Source: Paragorgia papillata
Lineage: Eukaryota; Cnidaria; Anthozoa; Scleralcyonacea; Coralliidae
Assembly: GCA_035771165.1 (NCBI GenBank)
Contig: JAWNZC010000025.1
Coordinates: forward strand, 2,776,001-2,840,000
Direction of reading: 5' to 3'
DNA: 64,000 nt
Shown here: positions 8,710 to 29,147 of the stretch, one piece after another
Layout: each line of letters opens with the position of its first letter
Position numbering within the stretch: position 1 is the stretch's first letter
Program-made: the position numbers and the translations under genes
Notes under the pieces: model-generated
Database searches by the model: none
Seen by the model: only the letters and a program-made list of their open reading frames with translations
Told to the model about the DNA's origin: nothing

Positions 8710-11700
8710 ATGGCGTCTTTACCGAATGGCTCGTTTTGGGAAAATGGTCCTTCTCCTGGCAGCTTTTACAACTTTCCTAACGCCAGTTCGACCAGTATGA
8801 ACGAACCAGTGAAAAGAAGCATGTAAGTACTTCAATATGTATCTGCTTCAAGCGAGATTGTTTCATTTTTATTTGCTGGAAATACGTTCTTAAAATCCGG
8901 ACCACGGCCACACGTTCGACTGTTTATAAATTATAGACTATAGTTGTAGTTTTAGCAGGCATCTCTAAGATTGAAATCTCAACATAAAAATCTTGCATTT
9001 CCTCATTATTTAGGGTACACTTCTTTTACGTTTACACTATGAATTATGAAATAAAAAGTTTATTAAATATAACCTATTCAGCTTGAATTGACTGCTTGAG
9101 CCAGACTGTAAAGTTTGGTCTGCGCGTTCCCCGCGCAGCATTTTTCGTCTGGATTTCTGTCCGCGCATTTTCAAGATTTGTCTAAGAATCCGCGCAGAAT
9201 TTTTGTTATATCAATTTTTGTTATATAGTATCTGGACCACTGTCTTGGATGATAATTTTCACAATAATTTTGATACAATAGGTATCCAAAAAACTTGAAA
9301 TAGCCAAATAAGAAATGAGTTATTAATCTTGTTTACATGGTCTGTTTAGGAAAATATCAAACATCCAGTCTATACACAGCTCAGTCCATACTGTCAAGAC
9401 CTTGATCTGATAGTATCCAGCATAGATCTTGTTCTTGGTTAATAATCATTTAATATGTACTGCATATACTTGTACTGTATTGTGTAGTATATGGAAGTTA
9501 ATTATTGGCAGTGCTGTAAAAGTTACATAATTTTTGTAACTAGTTTATACAGTTACAGTTACATCCTTAGAAAAGTAACTAGTTACCGATAAAAGTTACA
9601 ATGAAAAGAAAGTAACTAGTTACAGTTACAAAGTTACTTCAAAAATTTTGTAACTAGTTACAAAGTTACATTCCTTTGTCTGTGTTACTAGAATCAACAA
9701 AGAAATTACTGGTTTTTAGATGCCAGTACCATAATTATGTTTTACAGCTAAATGCCTAAATATGGTTGTCACTAAGCAGAAATAGTCAAATGTATACATA
9801 ATAATGTACCTTTATTATTATATCAAAATCATTTTTATCAAGAAAGAATGATATCCTCAACTGAATATCAGTAACTATACTAGTCACTTTTTTGAACCAA
9901 ATATTGTAACTAGTTTCAGTTCTTTAAAAAAGTAACTAGTTATAGTTACAGTTACTTCTTCAGAAAAAGTAACTAGTTTCAGTTACAGTTACTTAAAAAT
10001 GTAACTCACAGCACTGATTATTGGATATGAAATGTTGTTTACTAGGTATCCAATTACCACAGGTACATCTGTCCTTGGTGTATGTTTCAATGGAGGTGTT
10101 GCACTTGCTGCTGATACATTAGGTAATAATATTCATAGAAATTGGGATTATGGGTTGAATATAATTATGATGAATATAATAGGCTGAATATAATTATGAT
10201 AAATTTTAAATAATGCGAGACCAAAATACAGTTGAGTGTGGACAGGTGTAATTTGACAACACACGTTTCACGCGGGAAACTAACATGTTGCTAAGCGAAA
10301 ACTGTAACATTACTAAGGCCAAACGGTATTGTTTCTTCGCACAAACGTTGCGTTGTGGGGTTTGTCAGCGTAATAGCTGATCAAAAAAGCACTGTGGAGT
10401 TCTTAGTCGTTACAGTTTCCGCTTAGCAACATGCTAGTTTCCCGTGTGAAACATGTTTCGTCAAATTACGTGTGTCCACGCTCAAACCAGAACCATAGTA
10501 AGAACTTATCCAGCCTAGCTGCCTTTCCTTTTCCCTCATCTGCCAGTCGTCCGTTGTTGAAGCAAACCACCCAAATCAATAATTTTTTATGTGTAATTCC
10601 TTCAATTTTTGTTAACGCTGTTTAAGAAAATAATTTGGAATATCTGTATGAGTTTAACACCAATTGAAGACATTGAATCCAGCTCGGCACCACAACCGAA
10701 AATACGAGAAAAGCATCCTCAAAATGCAGGAAATGCCCCCAGCCCCCCTAGAATCTCTGCTTCCTGTGGGCTCTGGTGTCACTAATTCTCTCGCTATGCC
10801 ACTGGTTTTGGGTAAAGCCCTTCACTGTTCAGGCCTTCATCAGAATAAAATGTTTGTCTGGTGTTAAAACATTAAGTTAATATTTCTGTAGGTTCTTATG
10901 GCTCTCTGGCAAGGTTCCGTTCTTTTTCCCGCTTAATGAAAGTGAATGAAAATACCGTTATTGGTGGGTCTGGTGACATCGCTGATTTTCAGTACCTCCA
11001 AGAAGTACTGAAACAGAAAGTGTAAGTTTTCAAAAATAATTTGTTGACTCAATTCTACCATATTTTAAATGTGGTTAAATATAGGAATATATATTTAAGC
11101 AAAGTTAACTGCTGATGTAGTTGGCCTGCGGTTCCCCTTATTCGGGGAGCCCTTACATCAATTACAATAAGGGGTTTCCCGCGCATTCGAGATTCATTGA
11201 GCGTCTGTTGCTTTGCTGCAAGTAGTGTCTTTCCTCAGCTTGTGCTCCCCCTTTGCCCTTTCCCCACCTGTGTAGATACGAAGTATAGAATCCTATAGAT
11301 CGTATATGTTATTCCACTGACTTGTCAGTGTGACTGGTGCCTTGTGGTCTGCCTTGACAGAGTTGTCATGGCAAACGCCTATTGCTTCTCTCATTACCCT
11401 AATTGCTATTGCTTAGTTTGCTGGCTATTTGCTCATGGCGCAATTGCTTACAGTTACTTTGCTTGCTAACATGGTCACCAACGGCACCTACCTCAGATTC
11501 TGTAGCTGTGCACTATCCAAAATTTTATTGTATCCCGTTGCATACTGAAGTTAAGACTTCTAGTATCCAAAACAAAAATCTTGTATCCCGTGGATATCGG
11601 GATATTCTTGGTTTTCATCTGACATCACAGCGGTCATATTGGTGCACAGAAACAATGAAATGGTGGCCATATTGGTGCACAACCTTTATCCTATGGGAAT

Positions 11701-14180
11701 TTAACTCTATTCATAGTCTTATTCAAACATTTTGTATTGTTTCACCACCCCAACGGGGCCACCGATCACGTAAGTGAAAACGATCCATTTCATTTGTAAA
11801 TCTCAATCTTGTGTTATGCATTTTATTGCAGTATTGACAATGCCTGTTTTGATGATAATCACGGTTATACTCCAAAATCAATATATTCTTGGCTTACTAG
11901 AGTTCTGTATAACAGGTATATTCTATACATGTATAGTACCCTTGTACACTTGTGTTATTATCAGGCTGGGCCATACGATTTCTTGAGGGTGCACAGGACA
12001 TCCCTCAACCATTTATGCTTTGTTATGAGACAAAATTTAAGTTATTAAAAATGGGAAAGTACAAGCTATAAGGTATCCTTACGCTATGTTATGAGATGTT
12101 ACGTTACGATAGTATGCGTTACATCATGTTATAAGACATTAGACAATGTTGTAAGACATTATGCAATGTTGTAAAAGTTATTCTACGTTGTAAGACATTA
12201 CGCTATGTTGTAAGACATTGTCACATTGTGCTATGTTGTAAGGCATTAAGCTATGTTGTAAGACATTCTGACATTGTGCTATGTTGTAAGACATTGTGCT
12301 ATGTTGTAAGACATTACGCTGTGTTGTAAGACATTCTGACATTGTGCTATGTTGTAAGATATTGTGCTATGTTGTAAGACATTGTGCTATGTTGTAAGAC
12401 ATTGTGCTATGTTGTAAGACATTGTGCTATGTTGTAAGACATTGTGCTATGTTGTAAGACATTGTGCTATGTTGTAAGACATTGTGCTATGTTGTAAGAC
12501 ATTGTGCTATGTTGTAAGACATTGTGCTATGTTGTAAGACATTGTGCTATGTTGTAAGACATTGTGCTGTGTTGTAAGACATTCTGACATTGTGCTATGT
12601 TGTAAGATATTGTGCTATTTTGAAGACGTTACGCTGTGCTGTAAGACGTTATATTATGTTGTAAGACATTTCGTTTGTTATAAGACATTACACTATGTTA
12701 GTATGTTGTAAGACAATACGCTATGTTGCAAGACAATACACTATGTTGTAACTTGTAAGACAATACGCTATGTTGTAAGACATTACACTATGTTATAATA
12801 TGTGGGGGAAATGTTTAACAAAAAACGAAAACATTGTACATGTAAGTATGTATTTTTAGACGAACAAAAATTGACCCACTATGGAATCAAATTCTTGTGG
12901 CTGGACGCCACCAAGGTAAAAAGTAAGTATTTTTATCCAATTCATGAAATTTAGATGTGCAAAGTGGTGAACTGCTGGGATTTTTAGCGATAAAATAGTG
13001 ATGCGCAATCTGCTCAAAATGTGCATGTGGGTATAGTTTCAAGGACTCTGCATGCTTGAAACGCCAGTATTTTGTTGCTAAAAATTTGGATTTGTTGTAG
13101 AGATATTGACTGTGAATTAACGTTATTAATATTTTTTCCTCAAAGTTTTCTCGGTTATGTCGATAAGCTCGGTATTGCATACGAATCACCAACTCTTGCC
13201 ACTGGATATGGAGCATATATAGCTCAGGTACTATACACTACACTTTACTTCATTTCACTTTATTTCACTTCCCCTCACTTTACTTCACTTCACTTCACTT
13301 CACTTCACTTCACTTCACTTCACTCCACTTAACTTCACTTCACCTCACTTTATTTCATTCCACTTTACTTCACTTCACTTTACTTCATTTCACTTCACTT
13401 CACTTCACTTCACTTCACTTCACTTCACCTCACCTCACCTCACTTCGCTCCACTTCACTTCACTCCACGCCACTTTACTTTACTTTACTTCACTTCACTT
13501 CACTTTATTTCATTTCACTTCACTTCACTCCACTTCACTTTACTTTACTTTACTTTACTTTACTTCATTTCACTTTACTTCACTTCACCTCACTTTGACT
13601 TTACTTCACTTCACCTCACTTTATTTCATTCTACTTTACTTCACTTCACTTTACTTCATTTCACTTCACTTCACTCCACTCCACTTCACTCCACTCCACT
13701 CCACTTCACTTCACTTTACTTCATTTTACTTTACTTCACTTCACCTCACTTTGACTTCACTTCACTTCACTTCACTTCATATTCACAGTCTGTAGATATC
13801 TAACGTGTCGTAGGAATACGATTCTTGTGGTTTATTGTTCATTATCTTCGGTCTTTAGCCTATTCTTCGTGATGCCTTCGAAAAGAACCCGAATATATCT
13901 AGGCAAGACGCTGAAAAGTTACTAGTGACATGCCTACGAGTTTTGTTTTATCGAGACGCGAGGTCCTTGAATCGCGTAAGTAACTTCATTGCATAGTGAC
14001 GCCAAAATGATATACGCGAGTTTCAGAAACCATGCGAACATGTTAACCAGTCTATATTTATTTATTTATTTTATATTCATGTTTTAGTACGAGATTGCTA
14101 TCGTAACAGATGACGAGCCTGTCATTTCGGAAGTTCGATCGGTTGACACAAACTGGGACATTGCTCATTTTGTAAAGTAA
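8710..14180 (+). CDS. PSMB4: Proteasome subunit beta type-4 (beta-7 ring position), 8 exons, 252 aa
   Basis: Exons: 8710-8822, 10046-10122, 10892-11021, 11832-11915, 12860-12922, 13146-13227, 13859-13975 and 14088-14180. They total 759 nt, all phases fit and all introns are GT-AG. The N-terminal about 40 residues ([13 protein letters not shown]...) form the variable propeptide. The Ntn-hydrolase beta fold starts at [20 protein letters not shown] and continues with [58 protein letters not shown] and a C-terminal [12 protein letters not shown]. These match PSMB4, a structural, non-catalytic beta subunit of the 20S core in cytosol and nucleus. The length is close to the usual 260 or so. The last codon AAG and TAA lie inside a good splice-donor consensus (AAGTAAGT), so a short extra 3' exon cannot be excluded. 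No close AATAAA was found. Confidence 0.95.
9509..10016. mobile_element. 508-bp hAT-type non-autonomous element with 8-bp target duplication
   Basis: Starts CAGTGCTGTAAAAGTTAC and ends GTAACTCACAGCACTG. attattgg is repeated exactly at 9501-9508 and 10017-10024. The inside is built from repeated gtaactagttac / agttacagttac motifs with no ORF. Short CAG...CTG inverted ends and an 8-bp duplication are diagnostic for hAT. It lies in PSMB4 intron 1, ending 29 bp before exon 2. Confidence 0.85.
10233..10492. repeat. Foldback repeat in PSMB4 intron 2
   Basis: Arms gagtgtggacaggtgtaatt, acgtttcacgcgggaaacta and gttgctaagcg pair with the reverse strand at 10405-10490. Non-coding. Confidence 0.6.
11620..11785. 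mobile_element. Foldback-type repeat, ggccatattggtg family, uninterrupted copy
   Basis: Contains aatgaaatggtggccatatt, attcaaacattttgtattg and accgatcacgtaagtgaaaa. Other copies are at 31150-31615 (interrupted by another element) and 63534-63697 (reverse orientation, with agagcgttttcactcg and atgaaaacgctct ends). It lies in PSMB4 intron 3, shortly before exon 4. Confidence 0.65.
12061..12800 (+). repeat. 20-bp minisatellite in PSMB4 intron 4
   Basis: About 35 units of ctatgttgtaagacattgtg. The centre (12370-12560) is nearly homogeneous and the edges vary (acgctatgttgtaagaca). The same motif in reverse orientation recurs in VPS4 intron 7 (22141-22290, 22670-22760). Confidence 0.9.
13233..13785 (+). 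repeat. Pentanucleotide (cactt)n satellite in PSMB4 intron 6
   Basis: About 550 bp of cactt/cattt/cacct units starting right after the exon 6 donor (13228). The ORFs here are repeat artefacts. Confidence 0.9.
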
Positions 14181-14289
14181 GTTCATAAATCATTAATAAT
14201 TCATGAGGAAAACACAAAGGAAAATCATGACCGTGATGTGTCTCTATATGTGATAGAGACACGCGCTGTCGCAACTTTCCAGGTTCATC

Positions 14290-14835
14290 GATAACTCGAT
14301 ACCCTGGGTGCCAGAGGTTTTTCGACGCTCGTGGGGGATAACGGGGACACACGAGGAAGCCAGGCGGTGAAGTGGGAGTCCTCCTGTATCCCCATTGTCC
14401 CTACGAGCGTGGAAGAACCTCTGGCACCCAGGATATTAGGGACCTTAAGATCTACGACGGCAACTTCGAGGACGACGTCCTTCAAACAAAAGCATTCTTC
14501 TTGCAAAACAAAGATAATGAATAATTTCTAGTCCCAAGAGTAATCTGAACACCGTCCTCGCTCTGTGTACAACGCCACTCAGAGCATTTTCACGTCTCCA
14601 GGACGACGTTGACTCGTGGGGTGTTGAGAACTGTTGGCTGAGATTGCCTTAACACAGACACTGCAACCGTTTTAACACTTTGAAAATTATAAAACAAGCT
14701 TCAAGTATTGAATACAGTAGTCAGTTAACCGTGACTTAATTTTAATACTAAAATTTGAATTGCTTTTTAACCGCCGTCGTCGTCCTAGCATCTTAAGGTC
14801 CCTAATAACTCGATGGAGCACGCCAAACCACCGTT
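14290..14835. repeat. Palindrome interrupted by the second 366-bp MITE
   Basis: Arms ccctgggtgccagaggtttt (14301-14320) and aacctctggcacccagg (14417-14433) form a 130-bp hairpin. gataactcgat occurs on both sides of the whole block (14289 and about 14807). The ORFs 14285-14531 fall inside it. Confidence 0.55.
14438..14803 (+). mobile_element. 366-bp MITE, second copy
   Basis: Same length and almost the same sequence as 1248-1613, with GGGACCTTAAGATCT / ATCTTAAGGTCCC ends and TA borders. It lies just downstream of PSMB4. Confidence 0.75.
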
Positions 14836-15194
14836 TGCTCACTGCAGTTTCTTTGTCTTACTTTATTGTAGAGGGTATGAATGAAATGAGGAATCTTTCT
14901 GCTGGAAAATTTCGTTGAATGGAGAGGATTTACACGAAGAAGTGACAAACAAGCTGTGTTGATCCTGGTTGTGAAACTATTTGACATTTAAATTAAACAA
15001 CTTTTAACAAGCACTTTTTCGCTTTTCCTTTCAATGGGCACAATTGCGTCAATGATTGATGTTTAAGTTTCGGCTAATTCAACATGGCTGTGAGTTTTGT
15101 GCCAGGTTTTGATCTAGCTTTCTAGGCATTAGCATACCTTAGCACACAAACGACTAGCCTGCGAGCAGGCTCTCTTCATGCGGCGCTGTGAAAT

Positions 15195-15330
15195 AAAAGT
15201 AGCGTGCTGCGTAGACAGTGTTGAAACAACAATCGAAATATAGTACGGTTAGATATACTGCCGAAACAGAGAACGTAGGAGTCTAACGTTTCGAGCGAAG
15301 GCCCTTCGTCAGAGAGGGCTTTCAAAATCA
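15195..15330. repeat. Dispersed repeat: ctgccgaaacagagaacg family
   Basis: Includes gctgcgtagacagtgttgaa, gatatactgccgaaacagag and cgtttcgagcgaaggccctt. Related pieces occur at 30985-31110, 44370-44490, 47295-47360, 56695-57340 and 61890-61980. Confidence 0.6.
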
Positions 15331-15341
15331 GAAAAATGAAG

Positions 15342-15628
15342 TTAAAGGGTATTGGCAATAAAAATTAAGTTTGTCTCATTTGAAAGAACTCGTCAAATGG
15401 TATAAGAAGACCTTTTACAATTTTTCCGTATCTGTTTTGGTTTTGGAAATATTTCGACCAAAGACAGCGTGCTGTCCGACAACAAGATGGCGGGCAGAAC
15501 GCTGTCTTTGGTCGAAATATTTCAAAACACAAGAAAGATAGAGAAAAATTGCAAAAGGTCTTCTTATACCATTTGACGAGTTCTTTCAAATGAGACAAAC
15601 TTAATTTTGTATTGCCAATACCCTTTAA
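15342..15628. mobile_element. 287-bp TTAA-flanked foldback element
   Basis: TTAAAGGGTATTGGCAATA at the left and its reverse complement at the right. The arms pair for over 100 bp around a short centre. Same broad family as 2693-3179, 48846-49318 and 49324-49790. Confidence 0.7.
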
Positions 15629-16179
15629 CTGAAGTACTGAATATTTTTTCGGAGGTTTTTCTAAACTTGCAGTGTGTATAGTCCAACTTCTTTTGGCCGT
15701 ATCGTGTGAGTAAATAAAGTAGCATGCGGAGAATACCACACGAGCCTACCCACGCAGTGCCATGCACTATTTTGTTATTTTTTTCATTTATGTCAAACGG
15801 AGTTAAGTATGTAGTAAGGCAAAATTCTAATGGGAGTTTATAATGGCTGTCAGCTTGATCTGAAATGAAAGACCCGTTTATACATGCGATTTTTGTTGCG
15901 ATAAATAAGGGGCCAGCTTGAGTAGTCCAGTTCCAGACCCACTTTCTCCCAGTGGCTTGAGAAGTTACTAAAAGAAACTATCCTTCTAACCAACCATCCA
16001 ACCAAAAGATTTTTACAATTTTTGTTTTGTATGTTTGCTTCTGAGTTCATTGTTTTAGTTATATTTTAATTTTCTATATAAACATAAATGCAAAAAAAAT
16101 AAATTTCCCCATGCTGGGCTGGTGTCATGGAAACCTTCCTTATTTCTGATGTTTCGGAATCTGAAACTCGCAATGCGGG

Positions 16180-16400
16180 GGAGGCAGAGTTCACTGGGGG
16201 GGAGGTTATTACGACGTCGCTTAGCAACATGGTAATGGTACATTCCCATGACATGAGCTGCAAGGAATAGGCGAATTTCAGGGTATTGCGCGCGCATCAT
16301 TTTGCAAGGGTATTGGCGGGCTCACAAAGTACAAAGTATAGAGTTTTTTCGCAAAATGATGCGCGCGCAACACCCTGAAACTCGTCTATTAGCAATAATA
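16180..16400. repeat. Dispersed repeat with aaaatgatgcgcgcgc palindrome
   Basis: ggcgaatttcagggtattgc and gcgcgcatcattttgc are echoed in reverse at 16345-16385 and again at 37975-38215 (cctgaaattcgcctattagc). A C20 homopolymer follows at 16439-16458. No gene is seen in 15640-16180. Confidence 0.5.
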
Positions 16401-16737
16401 AGCTGGCCTGCGTAACCAGCCCGTCCCGCCTCCTTCCTCCCCCCCCCCCCCCCCCCCCAAACCGGCTGCTACACAGGTGATTCTCTTTACTTTATTTACA
16501 AATTTCCAAATAACAGTTATCGTCCGAAGCTACCAGGCACCCACCCCTCTACCCCCGTATTCCACCGCAGGCTGTGATTACACCATGGATTACACGCTAC
16601 GAACGTTGATTTTTGCGGTCCGGACCGGACATCTCATAAAGATGACGTCATTATCTGTTTGTAGCACTGACGCAAAGTACTGCAGGCGCGAGTACGAAAG
16701 TTATCATCCGCCAAGCATCGAGTTATCAGTGTAGGAA

Positions 16738-16774
16738 ATGCACATCTTTAGTACATGATTTTTGCCAAAAGACA

Positions 16775-16778
<4 letters not shown>
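16738..16778 (+). promoter_or_regulatory. Two possible short upstream ORFs before the VPS4 start
   Basis: ATG at 16738 opens a 6-codon ORF. ATG at 16755 opens a 7-codon ORF whose TGA (16776-16778) overlaps the VPS4 start codon as ATGA. They matter only if transcription starts upstream of 16738, which is not known. Confidence 0.3.
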
Positions 16779-27218
<10,440 letters not shown>

Positions 27219-27395
27219 CTGCGGCAGAGAATGGGTTCTCTTTCCTAAAATATGTACGAACAACATATTTGCACTAACTCCGCAATAATTTTGAACACAT
27301 CGTAGACACTTCATAATCCGGAAACACGATTTGTAAATTTAAGTAAATAGCATGACTGCCTACTTTTACGAAGTAAACTAAAATAATTTCCTATG

Positions 27396-27401
27396 AATAA
27401 A
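27396..27401 (+). terminator. Poly(A) signal of VPS4
   Basis: AATAAA 178 nt after the VPS4 stop codon; the first canonical hexamer on this strand. Confidence 0.6.
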
Positions 27402-27604
27402 AAATAACAAATTAAGCTGGCTCGATTAGAAAATGGCTATGAATCAGATTTTTCCTTTTGAAACGTTTTCCAATGTAGTGAAAAAATTTTAAAAACGAAA
27501 ATGTATATAGCTTTTTCTATCAAGCCATCTTGACGAAATTACTAGAGTTTTTGTCTTCAAGACTTATTATTCGATGGAACGTCTAATATTCGAACTCAAC
27601 TGCA

Positions 27605-27616
27605 TCTGTCTGTCTG

Positions 27617-27695
<79 letters not shown>

Positions 27696-27722
27696 TTGTT
27701 TGTGTGTGTGTGTGTGTGTGTG

Positions 27723-27765
<43 letters not shown>

Positions 27766-27822
27766 GTCTGTCTCTGTCTGTCTGTCTGTCTGTCTGTTTG
27801 TTTGTTTGTTTGTTTGTTTGTT

Positions 27823-27853
<31 letters not shown>

Positions 27854-27957
27854 CTGTCTGTCTGTCTGTCTCTGTCTGTCTGTCTGTCTGTTTGTTTGTT
27901 TGTTTGTTTGTATGTGTGTGTGTGTGTCTGTCTGTCTGTGTCTGCTTTGTTTGTTTA
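27605..27957 (+). repeat. (tctg)n / (tttg)n / (tg)n compound microsatellite
   Basis: About 350 bp in the 3' spacer between convergent VPS4 and the four-pass gene. All six frames of about 90-156 codons here are simple-sequence artefacts. Confidence 0.95.
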
Positions 27958-28204
27958 GTGGTTGTAAAATTTATAATTGAGACCGGCCATACTATTATCT
28001 CAATTGTTGAGTTAGACAAAAGTGCTCACCATACGTTTCAATAAGCACTTCTGGTATTACATTAAGTACAAGAATAAACAACAACATCTGTCATCATTTC
28101 CGATTTCGTGTATTTCATGAAATTAGTTATTTAAATTCACTGTACGTATTACATCACAATTTATGCAAAGAACTTTAAATAGGAAGCTATAAACTCGTGT
28201 TCAA

Positions 28205-28362
28205 TAGATACTTCCCGAATTTGCTTCAATGAGCGTGAACAACGGCTTGAAATCGAGGTTGGATATGAAGTATAACAGTAAATGAATTACGATTTCATTG
28301 CTAACCTCGGCTTGGAGCCATTATTTCGTGTGCACTGAAGCAAATTCAGGAAGTGTCTATAC
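28205..28362. repeat. Foldback repeat in the convergent spacer
   Basis: Arms atagatacttcccgaatttg and gaagcaaattcaggaagtgt pair; a second inner pair is aatcgaggttgg / ctaacctcggctt. Confidence 0.55.
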
Positions 28363-28482
28363 GAATGAAATTAACGTTGTGACGTCATAATTGAAAAACA
28401 TTCCGCTGTCCATCAAACTTGAGCCGTCATGCTAATTAAGACGATTTTATTCAGCACAGAGAGAGGTCTAGGCCTCAAAGTG

Positions 28483-29042
28483 TTAAAGGAGCACTCGCAC
28501 CCCAAATTTTTTTTCAATAATATGAATCTGTTCTATTTGTGGAGTACAAAACTGAAAACATTTTTTTCGGGTAAATTCTCGCTTTTTTATGGCCTTTCAA
28601 AGTTGGTAAAATTACCCAAAAATGGACTCCATTTTGTCCCACGACCGAGCGACTGGGGTCTGGGATCAGTTTGGTGATGTGACGTCACAAGGTGAACCCG
28701 CTGTTTGTCAACACTAAAGATACTAATTCCGTTGAAGACATCAAAAACAAATACAAAACGCGGAGTATTGCTTGAAAAAACGAGTGCTTTGTGAGTGTTT
28801 CTGTAGTAAAGTATATAAAGCTTCTTCTTGCGTGTTCACCTCGTGACGTCACAAGTCGTTCTCTCACCAGTCTCCCAAAGATAACCCGCAGCTCGGTCGT
28901 GAGACAAATAAGTACCAACTTTGGAAGGCCATAAGAAAGCGAGAATTTACCCGAATAAAATTGTTTTTTTCAGTTTTGTACTCCACAAATAGAACAGATT
29001 CATATTATTGGAAAAAAATTTGGGGTGTGAGTGCCACTTTAA
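28483..29042. mobile_element. 560-bp TTAA-flanked foldback element
   Basis: Starts TTAAAGGAGCACTCGCACC and ends ggtgtgagtgccactttaa. The arms share gaatctgttctatttgtgga and cgggtaaattctcgcttt. It ends about 105 bp from the stop codon of the minus-strand gene, so it may be transcribed in its 3' UTR. Confidence 0.7.
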
Positions 29043-29147
29043 TATATTCGAACAATATTGTTACTATGCTAGCCCTGTGCCCTAGCCCGCACACGCCTGG
29101 CTACAGGTGTGTTGGAATAACAATTGAATAGTAAAAGTACACCGTGG

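Noticed and set aside
27567..28044. Open frames of up to 156 codons on both strands
   Set aside because: They are translations of the (tctg)n/(tg)n microsatellite; low complexity in all frames and no start, domain or splice context.
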